Part shown: positions 34,174 through 44,064 of the stretch, piece after piece
How positions within the stretch are numbered: position 1 is the stretch's first letter
Layout: every line of letters begins with the position of its first letter
Assembly: GCF_030272615.1 (NCBI RefSeq)
Contig: NC_081413.1
Coordinates: 181,672,951-181,736,950 of the forward strand
Origin: Cryptomeria japonica
Taxonomy: Eukaryota; Streptophyta; Pinopsida; Cupressales; Cupressaceae
DNA: 64,000 bases
Direction: 5' to 3'
The notes under the pieces: model-generated
The model's input: the letters and a program-made list of their open reading frames with translations, nothing else
Told to the model about the DNA's origin: nothing
The model's database searches: none
Position numbers and translations under genes: made by a program

Positions 34174-35053
34174 TGATGTAGGACCACTAGAGTAGTTCAT
34201 ACCAGTTTGAGCAGTTAGCTATGGAATTGCTTGGAGATCGTGGTATTTCTTCATGTTTGAGAGTTTAGAATTATGGATTTGGATTTATCTCCTTGAGTTT
34301 TTTGTCTTTATCATGCTCAAGATTCTTGGAATTTGGATTTAATTCTGGTGAGAAATCAATTCCAGTATTGGCCCAATGTTGATGTGTTCTTACCGGTTAG
34401 TCTTGTAGAGTGTTGAGTGAAGTTGAATCGTGGTTGATTTCTGTGACTTGTAGATCATTGATTTATGTTTCTTGTGTCTTTTTCAATGTTCCTGGAGACC
34501 AACGTGATGTTTTATGCTTTTTGTAATGTTCTTAGCAATTTGAGCCAACATGTTATTGTTTACACGTTTCATTATGAACCGGTTGGTCTTAGGCCGACTT
34601 GAATGATTTATTATTGTTTATGGATGCTATAAAGAGAAGTTTTGTGAATCATTTTAGAAGACAGAAGATGAAAGATAGAGGATTGAGGTTAGAGATCGAG
34701 CGAAGATGTGTTATCGGTTGGATTCTGGTTCAGTAGGACTGAAGCCGGTAGGGTTGAGGTCCAAATCAATGCAGAATAGTGGAAGTTGTTAGTGGTTGAT
34801 GATTTGTTGAGAGGATGATCAGCAGATCATAGATCTAAGTTGTAAGCAGTATTTGTAATCCTGGGTTGTAGTCCAACATGTGGGATATGTAATTCCTTAA
34901 ACCGTTATAAGAATTGTTCATACTATTTATCAGTTGCTCTTTCTACCTTATTTGTGTTGTGTTACTAGTTACTGATATATCTTGCATGGTGTTTGTGTTT
35001 AGGCTGCAAGGATGGGATGTCCTTTATTGGATCTCCTTGCCTTGATTGCATCA
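34174..35053 (+). repeat. Left LTR of the short element
   Basis: 880 bp, TGATGTAGGACC at the start and GATTGCATCA at the end. Contains a TATAAAG box (34628-34634) and the phrase GGTCTTAGGCCGACTTGAA shared with the right LTR. Pairwise substitutions and small indels are spread over the length. Confidence 0.93.
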
Positions 35054-35055
35054 AA

Positions 35056-35066
35056 TGGTATTAGAG
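35056..35066 (+). other. Primer-binding site of the short element
   Basis: TGGTATTAGAG, 2 nt after the left LTR: a methionine-tRNA-type PBS with one change. It sets the element's orientation to plus. No clear polypurine tract precedes the right LTR. Confidence 0.75.
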
Positions 35067-35413
35067 TTAGTTTGTGAACCTATTGTTGGAGAGAGTGTTG
35101 ACTATGTACCGGTTGCTTGGAAGGAAAGTTGAGGCAACTTGTGGACTTGTTCAAATCACTGAATGTGAGGCAGAGAAAGGTTTGCAAGTAGATCGCCGAA
35201 CCTAGAGCTTGAGTTTGAGGTAGTTAGTGGGTGGAGACTTGAACAAATTGCCAACTGAGGTAGGCTACAGAGTGGACTGGTAGATCACCATGGAGAGGAA
35301 ATCAAAAGCTGTAGTTAGACTACCAAATCCCTGAGGCAATTGCAAGTACCTACTGATTGATCATTGAACTAGATCAAGTGATGAGACTCACTTTTCAATT
35401 AACCCCAATATTC

Positions 35414-36303
35414 TGATGCAGGAGCACTAGAGTAGTTCATACCAGTTTGAGCAGTTAGCTATGGAATTGCTTGGAGATCGTGGCATTTCTTCATGTTCGA
35501 GAGTTTAGCATTGTGGATTTGGATTTATCTCCTTGATTTCATTGTCTTTATCATGTTCGAGATTCTTGGCATTTGGATTTAATTCTAGTGAGATATTGAT
35601 TCTAGTATTGGCTCGATGTTGATGTGTTCTTACCGATTAGTCTTGCAGAGTGTTGAGAAAAGTTGAATCGAGTTGTGGTTGATTTTTTGTGACTTGCGGA
35701 TCATTGAGTTGTGTTTCTTGTTCCTTGTCTAATGTTTTATTCTTTTTGTGATGTTCTTAGTGATTTGAGCCAACATGTTATTGTTTACACATTTCATTAT
35801 GAATCGGTTGGTCTTAGGCCGACTTGAACTATTTGTTATTATTTGCAGATGGTATAAAGAGAAGTTTTGTGAATCATTTTGAAAGACAAAAGATGAAAGA
35901 TAGAGGACAGAGGTTAGAAATTGATCGAAGATGTAGTTACTGGTTGGATTTTGGTCTAGTAGGATTGAAGTCAGTAGGGTTGAGGTCTAGATCAGTGCAG
36001 AACAATGGAAGTTGTTACCGGTTGATTATTTGTAGAGAGGATGATCTACAGATCATAGATCTAAGTTGTAAGCAGTATTTATAATCCTGGGCTATGGTCC
36101 AACATGTGGCATATGTAATTCTTCAAACTGTTATAAGAATTGTTCATACTATTTACCAGTTATGTATTCTATGGTGTTACCAATTGCTCTTTTTGCCTTA
36201 TCTATGTTGTGTTATCGGTTACCAATATATCTTGCATGGTGTTTGTGTTTAGGCTACAAGGATGGGATGTCCTTCATTAGATCTCCCTACCTTGATTGCA
36301 TCA
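35414..36303 (+). repeat. Right LTR of the short element
   Basis: 890 bp, TGATGCAGGAGC at the start and GATTGCATCA at the end. TATAAAG box at 35853-35859. It aligns with the left LTR along its whole length. A short open frame inside (35824-36084) is broken in the left copy and is not taken as a gene. Confidence 0.93.
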
Positions 36304-36870
36304 ATAAGCTAGGTTTATCTTATGAGCCTCTTACTAAGGGAGTAGTCCAATTGGATGGTACTATAATGAATACCATGGGAGTCATTAAGAACTTGGGTCT
36401 TACCCTTCATGTTTGTCCTAATTTTGCCATCCTTGAAGACATATGTAACTGATTTGCCACCATACTTTGCATGTGTTTGAGTAGAGATTTCTCTGCCAAA
36501 TTGGGAGGTCATTTGTCTTATTATTGGTCTCACTTGTTCTTTAGAACAAGATATGGTGCAAAAATCACCATCAAATTAGAACCATTGGCCAAATACCACA
36601 TTAAGACTTATGTTCCCAACCCTACCAATGCAAAATTTTCTTTTCCTGAGAAATATAATGAGGAGCAACATGTTGTTCCTGAGTCAAACACTCCCATTAA
36701 GGGCATTCCAGACATCATTCTTGATGAATGGGTAGCTGAAAACCATGATATTGATCATTTCAATCACATGAATGAAGTTGGGTTGGGTATCTACATGGTA
36801 CATGATCAGGATGATGTTGTTCCAAACTTGATTAAAGAGGAAGAAAAGCAACAAGATCAGCTTTTTAATG
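36304..36870 (+). pseudogene. Gypsy-P protease C-terminal part and linker
   Basis: It resumes the protease after the insertion: LGLSYEPLTKGVVQLDGTIM, VIKNLGLTLHVCPNFAILED, a stop and frameshift near 36450, then SRDFSAKLGGHLSYYWSHLF and YGAKITIKLEPLAKYH. The LSRDF...GG...SHL block is the known flap and end of the plant gypsy aspartic protease. An acidic linker (36720-36860) leads to the RNase H. Confidence 0.85.
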
Positions 36871-37346
36871 AAGTTTGGAGTTTATATTTTGATGGTTCAA
36901 GAACTAAGGTTGGTTCTAGAGGTGGAGCAATGCTCATTTCTCCTAGAGTTGAAAAATACTACTCTACATTTTGTTTTTCTTTCAATTGCACAAATAATAC
37001 AATAGAGTATGAAGCCCTTGTTCATGGTTTGGAATGGGAAAGGAAGAAGAATGTAAAGTGCTTGCAGGTGTTTGGGGACATCGAGCTTGTTGTCAATCAG
37101 GCGAGAAATATTAATGTAACCAAAAATGAGATTTTTAAATTATATAAGTATAGAGTATGGGACATCATAGAGGAGTTTGATGCATTTAATCTCTCTTCCA
37201 TTCCAAGAAATCAAAACAAACAAGTTGATAAACTAGATGCCATGGGAGCTGAGTTTGACATATCAGCTGAGGTAAAGAATGTTGATGTTCAACATTATGT
37301 TAAGGTAGCTTTTAGACCCTCAGCTCCAGATAATAATGTACATTAG
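36871..37346 (+). pseudogene. Gypsy-P additional RNase H, upstream of RT
   Basis: Within the frame at 36471-37346: WSLYFDGSRTKVGSRGGAML (first Asp), CTNNTIEYEALVHGLEW (Glu), KCLQVFGDIELVVNQARNIN (Asp) and SIPRNQNKQVDKLDAMGAEF (final Asp). All four acidic residues of the RNase H fold are kept. It resembles the additional (archaeal-like) RNase H of Tat elements but lies between protease and RT, not after RT. The frame ends in TAG at 37344. Confidence 0.88.
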
Positions 37347-37543
37347 CAAGTTTTTTATAGTGATGAGAAGATTGTAAACTTTTTGATTGAAGAGGCTCAT
37401 TTCTTAGATGGAAATCAAATTAAATTGCAGCAACAGTATGATGATCAGATTATATAGCTAAAGACAAACAATACTCCTAAAGGTTTTTCACTCTTGAGTC
37501 CATTTTCAATTTACATGATCAAGTTAGGAAGGATAAGACCAAC

Positions 37544-38610
37544 ATGATGGTTAAGGAAGAGCATTACCATCCCATTGAGATCTTCAAAGACAAGCTTTTA
37601 AAGCTTTGTAAGGTAGGCACTAAAGAAGAACAACAAGCTTTTTTTTCACTTTCTCAAGAGTTTAATGATATTTTTGCTTGGGAGTATAGTGATTTGAAGG
37701 GAATCCTAGTTTATCCCAATACACAATTGAATTGGAGCCCAATGCAAAACTAGTGAGGCAAAGGCAAAGGCCTTTGAATCCAAAGTTAGAACACTTGATG
37801 AAGGTTGAGCTTAACAAGTTGATCCAAGGTAATATAATTTTTCCTATCAAGCATACATCATGGGTGTTTAACCTTGTGCCAGTAAGGAAGAAAAGTGGTG
37901 AGATTAGATTGTGTGTGGACTTTAGAGACCTCAACTGAGATTCTCTTAAGGACCACTACCTATTGTCATCCATGGAATAAATTTTACATGTGGTTTCAGG
38001 TTCAGAAAAATTTTCTTTGTTAGATGGATTTTTAGGTTATAACCAAATTTTGGTGAAGGAAGAAGATCAGTTCAAGACAACCTTTACCAAAAAATGGGGA
38101 ACAATGGCTTATAGGAAAATGCCATTTGGTTTATCAAATGTTGGATCTACATTTCAAAGAGCCATGGATATAGATTTTGAAGGTCTTATGAACAAATTTT
38201 TGCTAGTTTATCTTGATGACATAACAATGTTTCCAAAAGATGTTAATGATCATTTTGTGCATTTAAGGAAAATCTTTGAAAGATGCAGGGAGTATGGCAT
38301 TTCTTTGAATCCTAAGAAGAGTATATTTGTTGTTCATGAAGGAAGACTTCTTGGTCATATAGTGTCCGAGCATGGTGTATCCATTGACCTAGAGAGAGTA
38401 AGTGCAATACTTGCTTTACCATTACTAGCTCATAAGAAATCTCTCCAAAGTTTTCTTGGTAGAATAAATTTTGTAAGAAGGTTTATACCTAATATTGCTT
38501 CTCTTTTAAAGCCTCTAACTTCTATGCTTAAGAAAAATATGAGTTTCAGCTGGACTAGAGAAGGCAAACAAAGTTTTGAGGAGATAAAGGAGGCAATAGA
38601 ATCAACACCA
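37544..38610 (+). pseudogene. Gypsy-P reverse transcriptase
   Basis: Frame pieces read FFSLSQEFNDIFAWEYSDLK, then VELNKLIQGNIIFPIKHTSW, GEIRLCVDFRDLN with a following stop, FSLLDGFLGYNQILVKEEDQ, WGTMAYRKMPFGLSNVGSTF, NKFLLVYLDDITMF (YLDD active site intact) and GHIVSEHGVSI, LGRINFVRRFIPN. The 348-codon frame 37990-39036 is open throughout. Breaks lie near 37745 and at 37938 and 37978. Confidence 0.94.
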
Positions 38611-39036
38611 ACACTCATAAACCCTGATTACTCAAAGGATTTCATCTTGTATGCCTTTGGGAGTTTTGAAATAATCTTAGTCATGATGGTACAAAAAAAC
38701 CAAGAGGGTTTAGAGCAGCCTATTGCATTTTTCAGTCAGGTATTGAAGGATTATGAGTTATCTTATTCCATTGTTGAGAAGCATGTGTTGGCTATTATAA
38801 GAAGTCTCAAGAAATTTAGGTACATGTTGTCAAATAATAAGATACATTTGTTGGTTGCTCATCCTTCTGTGAAAGAGTTTTTGTTAAGTAAAGATTTAAA
38901 TGACAAAAGAGCTAGTTGGGTTACAAAAGTGATGGAGTATGATGTAGTTATCAAAGTGACAAAGCTGGTTAGAGGTAAAGGTCTTTGTGAACAACTAGCT
39001 AGAGATGTAGAGGATAGAAAAGAAGAAGAAAATTAG
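38611..39036 (+). pseudogene. Gypsy-P RT-linked RNase H, degenerate active site
   Basis: Same open frame as RT: DYSKDFILYAFGSFEIILVM, QPIAFFSQVLKDYELSYSIV, EKHVLAIIRSLKKFRYML and WVTKVMEYDVVIKVTKLVRG. The first acidic residue, usually in a TDAS block, is absent (YAFGS), as in other dual-RNase H elements where this copy acts as a connector. Natural frame end at 39036, 79 nt before the solo LTR. Confidence 0.88.
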
Positions 39037-39428
39037 ACTATCCTAGTCCATGATGATGAAGAAGAAATACTTGTAGCAACACCTTCTACAAGTTGGACAT
39101 AAGAAATGGTACATTTGTAGACGTATAAAAATGACCATATTCCTAAATGAATATTTTATGTTCATTTCTCTATTTGATTAAATCCAATTTAATTAAATTA
39201 TCCACATTCTTCTATTTTATTAAATACATTATTCAATTTATTTAAATTAAATTCACTATACCATTTAATGAATAAATCATTTTATTCAATAAAACCCCCC
39301 TATCCACTTTTAATTAAATTCAAATTTAATTAAATAGTTATCCTAAATTGAATAAATCTAATTTATTTAATTTCTCCAAATTACAACCAAATTGAATTAA
39401 ATCATTTAATTCAATTATCCCTCCATCT

Positions 39429-39815
39429 ACTTGCAAAATCCTAAACCTATTTCTAATCCCTTCTAGACTCTTCTAATAGCTTCTAATTAGCCTAACCCCT
39501 CCTCTAAACTTTGTCACATCCCTAAGCAAAAGGGAAGTCACTTCTCAAACCTTAAAGTCTTTAATAACCATTAAAGGTTTTCAACCTTCAACCACTAAAT
39601 GGCTCAAAGTCTTTGATAACCACTTGCAAAATCCTAAACCTATTTCTAATCCCTTCTAGACTCTTCTAATAGCTTCTAATTAGCCTAACCCCTCCTCTAA
39701 ACTTTGTCACATCCCTAAGAAAAAGGGAAGTCACTTCTCAAACCTTAAAGTCTTTAATAACCATTAAAGGTTTTCAACCTTCAACCACTAAATGGCTCAA
39801 AGTCTTTGATAACCA
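39429..39815 (+). repeat. 193-bp tandem duplication inside the solo LTR
   Basis: ACTTGCAAAATCCTAAACCT begins at 39429 and again at 39622. The copies differ at very few positions (for example AAGCAAAAG versus AAGAAAAAG), much less than other repeats here, so the duplication is recent compared with the insertion. Confidence 0.92.
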
Positions 39816-40236
39816 TTGAAGGCTTTCAACCTTCAACCACTTAATCCCCAAAGTCTCCAAAAACCATTAATGGTTAATTCAAACCCTCCTACATGGTTAA
39901 AACATTTGTTTTGACTCAGCCTCTACCCAACCCAAAGGTCTCATTAGGCCATTAATGCTTTGACCATGATTATCTCTTAATCATTTGCACAAAGGTTTAT
40001 CCTTGGATTAACTCTTAATCCAGTGGGTAATCCTAACTTAGACTTGACCCTTAGCCTCTAGATAACCATGAGGTCTTCTCAGGCCTTTAATGCCTCCAGC
40101 CTCTTCTCTCAACCCAACCCTATGTTGACACTTGTCACCATTTTATTGGTGCCAATTGTGCACATGGATCCCCAACTTTCAAACTTGGCCCTTGATTAAA
40201 CCATTCAATCTTGACCATCCATTGCCCTGTTTGTGC

Positions 40237-40245
40237 TATAAATAG
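40237..40245 (+). promoter_or_regulatory. LTR TATA box
   Basis: TATAAATAG followed by GAGCTCTCATTCC, in the mid-LTR position expected for the U3 promoter. Confidence 0.6.
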
Positions 40246-40798
40246 AGCTCTCATTCCTCCATTCTCAACAATCATCTTTCAAATTTGAAGCATCAAACTT
40301 ATGCTCAAATATATTCAAGTTCTCATTTCATATATGCTCATCATTTAGCCTCTCTTTAAATCAGGAAGTAGATTAAATATGCATGTTTAGATTACTTTCT
40401 TTATCATTTTAGTTCAAATCATAGACTAAATATAGTATGTTAGGATAGTATTCATACTAATCTTGTCATCTTATCATTTAGTTTATTATCATACATAGCT
40501 TAACACATCTCATCCTAAAAACTATCAGTGCATCCCTCGTTCTTGCATTTGCCATCCCTAAGCCATTTTGCTCAGTGACCTGAGAGCAAAAACATTGGTT
40601 TGAGGGACATTGTGAGATAGAGAACCATGGCACCCACCTTGGGAAGCTGAGTAATACTACATTACTCCATATCTTGCATCAAGAAGTCCTATGTGTGTGT
40701 GTGGACTAGTATCTAACAATATTTTCACATATTGAGTTTTATTCGCCCACTTTTCCTGCATACAACATTATCTTTAGATTGGTGAGTTTCTTTTTGGT

Positions 40799-41992
40799 AT
40801 GGATAGCTCAAAAATAAGATATTTCAGATTGCAAGCCATCCCATATGTTATGATTGATGGTGTTTTATTTAGAAAGAATTACAATAGTATGTTGTTAAGG
40901 TGTGTTGAATCTGATCAGACAAGTAGAATTCTTGAGGAATTTCATGATGGACTAGCTGGTGGACATTTTTCACCAAGAAAACAACATATAAGATCATGAG
41001 GGATAGTCATCACTGACCTAATTTATTTAAGGATACTCATGAATATGTTAGGAAATACATGAAGTGTTCACTATTTATAGGTAAACAAAGATTGGCAGCC
41101 CTTCCATTGCAGCCAATAAAGGTGGAGCAACCTTTTATGAAATGGGGTCTTGACTTTATAGGTCACATCAACCCACCTTAAAGTGTTGGTCATAGGTGGA
41201 TCCTAACAACAACTGATTATTTCACAAAGTGGATAGAGGATGTAGCATTGAGAGAAGCAAATGAGATAGCTATCCTAAGTTTCTACCAAGATTTCATTGC
41301 AAGGTCTGGTGTTCTAGAATCAATAATTTTTGATAATACATTGGCTTTTATTGGTCTGAAAGTAACTAATTGGGATCTTGAGAATGGAATCTATTTGAAT
41401 ACTTCTTCTAATTATTACCCATAGGGTAATGGGCAAGCTGAGTCCACCAATAAGAATTTGGTTAGGATCATAAAGAGGACCATAGAGGAAAATCAAAGGA
41501 GCTAGCACAACAAGTTAAAATCAGCCTTGTGGGCTGATAGGATCACTCCTAAGAGATCCATAGGCAATTATCCATATGTTTTGGTGTATGGAAAGGAAGT
41601 AAGGCTTTGAATTTCAGTGAAGTTTCCAGGTTTAAGCCTAATTCAAGAGCTAGAAATGATGGAGGAGGAACCAATGCAAATCATATATGTTGAACTCATA
41701 GAGTTGGAAGAGAAAACAAGAAGAGCTCTCATAAATCTTGAGAATCACCATGCACAAATGAAGAGAAATTTTGATAAGAAGGTTGTCCCAATAATTTCTA
41801 GAGAAGGTGATTTGGTTTTCAAGTGGAATGAGTTGAAGAGTAGACCTGAAAAACATATTAAGTTTGATGTAATGTAGGATGGCTCATATATCATCACAAG
41901 TTGCAAGATGCACAATGCTTACCAGCTATCAAAGTTTGATGGAGAAGAATTACCTATCCTAGTCAATGAGATACACCTCAAGCTTTGTTATT
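40799..41992 (+). pseudogene. Gypsy-P integrase
   Basis: In shifting frames: YVMIDGVLFRKNYNSMLLRC, EEFHDGLAGGHFSPRK (first His of the HHCC finger), CSLFIGKQRLAALPLQPI, KWGLDFIGHINPP (first Asp), DYFTKWIEDVALREANEI, ESIIFDNTLAFIG (second Asp), GNGQAESTNKNLVRIIKRTI (Glu), then KRNFDKKVVPIISREGDLVF and the terminal NEIHLKLCY. All three DDE residues can be seen. Stops and frameshifts near 40998, 41424, 41504 and 41608 inactivate it. Confidence 0.88.
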
Positions 41993-42399
41993 GAGGTGAT
42001 TTGTTTCATAATTGTACATATTAGTTTAGTTTTCATTTCAATAAGGTTTTATGGAATCATTTGTTAATAGTCTAGTTGTGTCTTTCAGTTATGTCACTGT
42101 CTATTTTTTAATTCCTCCAAGTGTTTTTACACATTCTGTTTCTTAGTTAGCAGTCTTGATGCTGCTGGTCTATTTTAGCACTAGGTTTTTAGTAACTTTC
42201 TAAGTTTTTAGGTCATTGTTGAGTGAGTTCCAAGTCTAGTATGAGTCAATAAATGATGTTCAATGTTTCTAACAACAGGATTCTTGTTTGTTTATGTTTG
42301 ATTTTTTGAGTTCAAACTCTCTATGACCAAATTGATATTATGAAGGCTACTGATCTATCACTGCTTAGCAGGAAAGCAACCATCAGATGTCACCAAAAA
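41993..42399 (+). other. Gypsy-P 3' untranslated region
   Basis: Non-coding sequence between the integrase stop and the 3' LTR. The expected polypurine tract before 42400 is not clear (GCAGGAAAG at 42369 is the best purine run). Confidence 0.6.
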
Positions 42400-44064
42400 T
42401 GTTACCCATTTTAGGCTTTAGGTCTAATTTGGGTAACTAAGGTCTACATTTTTATTCCAAGTTCTAATAGAGTTGGTTCAAATCGTTTTAAATTGTTTTT
42501 GGGTATTGTATTTCAGTTGGTTGGTGGGTCAGGTTGAAGATGATAGTCATATCATAAATATATCATAAAAATGTCAAAAGGGGAGTGTTTCTTATTTCTT
42601 TAAGTCTTTTTGAAGTTGTGTTAGATATTTCTAAAGGGTTTTATTTCTCTTAATTTCTTACATTTTTTTCAAAAAGGCTTATTGTATATGGTGAAAATGG
42701 ATAACAATAATAAGGATATTGAAAGGCTAAATGAATTCAACCACAAAAACCCTAGCCTAACAACAACAAAGATCCACCATAACATATGAAGATTACCTAA
42801 GACAATGCAAATCAAACGAAATCATAAAGATTATACCATCACATGTCCAATAGGGTTTGAATCTCCATTCTTCCTATCTCCATTGATCTTGCTTGATATA
42901 TTTGCTCTCAGATTTTATGTGTGCACAAGAGCTCAACAAAGAATGGAATGTGGTTGCAAGTAGGATAGTAATGTAGTAAATTGCATAAAAGATGATTAGG
43001 GTGATTGATTAGGGTTTGATAATGAAGGAAGTATCTCCTTATATAGAAGACACTATAAGAAATGGAGGGATAAGATTGAGAGGTGTAAAAGGAGGTCGGC
43101 TATTATTAGAGGGTAGGTAAAAGAAATAATAAAATAATGAAAGGGGTAGGTAGTGTATGAATTAAGAGATGAATGACATGTGTCATGGGTAAAAAAGGTT
43201 AATGAATTAATTAAATAAATAAAGATTTATTTAATTAATAGAAGAAGTGGGATTAATTAAATAAATAAGATATTTATTTAATTTAGGAAAAGAATAATTT
43301 AAATAAATAAATGTATTTATTTAAATGAGAAATAAGGCTAGAAGAGGATAAATGAATTAATTAAATAAATAAAGATTTATTTAATTAATAGAAGAATTAA
43401 GCTTAGATAATTAAATAAATAAAATATTTATTTAATTAGACTGGACAATTTTGGGTGTCTACACTTATATTATTTCATAAGACCATGCAAGCTGAGTTTA
43501 GACTTAGAAATGGTAGTCTTTCTATTTTGGAGGGAATATTAAACTTTAGCTAGCACCCGTGGTTAGTGAATAAACTCAAGTAAAGGAAAGTAAAATTGTT
43601 GTTGTTTTTCAAGAAAAACCCTAATTTCAGAAATGTGACTTTCATCTCGAGCTACAAGGGTGGTTAAACAAGGCATAGAAGGTATAGTTACAAAGTTCAG
43701 ATCTGATATGAAGATGTGGAGGTGTCATTCAAATATGGTCCCATTAATGCATCCATATGCACATGGAAGAGGAGCCCCTAGGTTTGTTTGTTTCTGCTTA
43801 GAAAGCTTCTTGTTGTCACTAGGAAATGCCATGCATATACATTTGATGGTTTTCTATTTCTTTCTCACTATTTGAAATCTCCACAATATGGATGGATTTA
43901 AAGAAAGACTAATAGTCATCTCAGTTTATTTCAATTTTGTAAATGATTGCAAAGTTTATGTAAAACTATAACCACAGAAATCATTGCTTATAGGTATCCA
44001 TAGTATTTGATTGTAAAAAGAGACCCCATGATTTAGTTATTAGAAATTTCATATCCTTAAATTA
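42400..44064 (+). repeat. Gypsy-P 3' LTR, split and truncated
   Basis: TGTTACCCATTTTAGGC at 42400 matches the 5' LTR start. The LTR is interrupted by a solo LTR at 42683-43463 and cut by Copia-2 at 44064. Retained pieces 42400-42682 and 43469-44064 align with 28245-29115. Confidence 0.88.
42683..43463 (-). mobile_element. Solo LTR of the TGTAGACACC gypsy family inside the Gypsy-P 3' LTR
   Basis: 781 bp, plus-strand ends TGTATATGG and GGTGTCTACA, perfect CTTAT duplication (42678-42682 and 43464-43468). Comparison with the intact 5' LTR at 28525-28540 shows exactly where it went in. Minus orientation from TATATAAG (43038-43045) and the TGTAGACACC start. The outer 260 bp are palindromic TTTATTTAATTAA units. 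Confidence 0.92.

Larger units (their letters stand above)
34174..36303 (+). mobile_element. Short non-coding LTR element (2130 bp) in the Gypsy-P protease
   Basis: Two LTRs (880 and 890 bp) with TGATG...GCATCA ends enclose only 360 bp with no coding sequence. The target duplication ATAAG is perfect (34169-34173 and 36304-36308), and removing the element restores the protease reading. A PBS follows the first LTR. It is a non-autonomous element, TRIM-like in its tiny interior but with LTRs larger than usual for TRIMs, and must have used proteins from another element. Confidence 0.93.
39116..40764 (+). mobile_element. Solo LTR of the TGTAGAC gypsy family, inserted in Gypsy-P pol
   Basis: 1649 bp from TGTAGACGTATAAAA to CTGCATACA, flanked by a perfect ACATT duplication (39111-39115 and 40765-40769). 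It lies between RNase H and integrase of Gypsy-P. No internal coding sequence, PBS or second LTR, so it is a solo LTR left by recombination. It is in plus orientation: TATAAATAG at 40237-40245. Confidence 0.9.
28245..44064 (+). mobile_element. Gypsy-P: Tat-like Ty3/gypsy element with nested insertions
   Basis: Plus-strand element with a 5' LTR at 28245, a PBS-like site at 32006, gag, protease, an RNase H before RT, RT, RT-linked RNase H, integrase and a truncated 3' LTR from 42400. Three insertions with perfect 5-bp duplications sit in it: 34174-36303, 39116-40764 and 42683-43463. Its 3' LTR is cut at 44064 by Copia-2. The coding frame is continuous over long stretches but has scattered stops. 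Confidence 0.88.

Noticed and set aside
35824-36084. 86-codon frame in the right LTR of the short element
   Set aside because: The homologous part of the left LTR is broken and nothing resembles a protein family.
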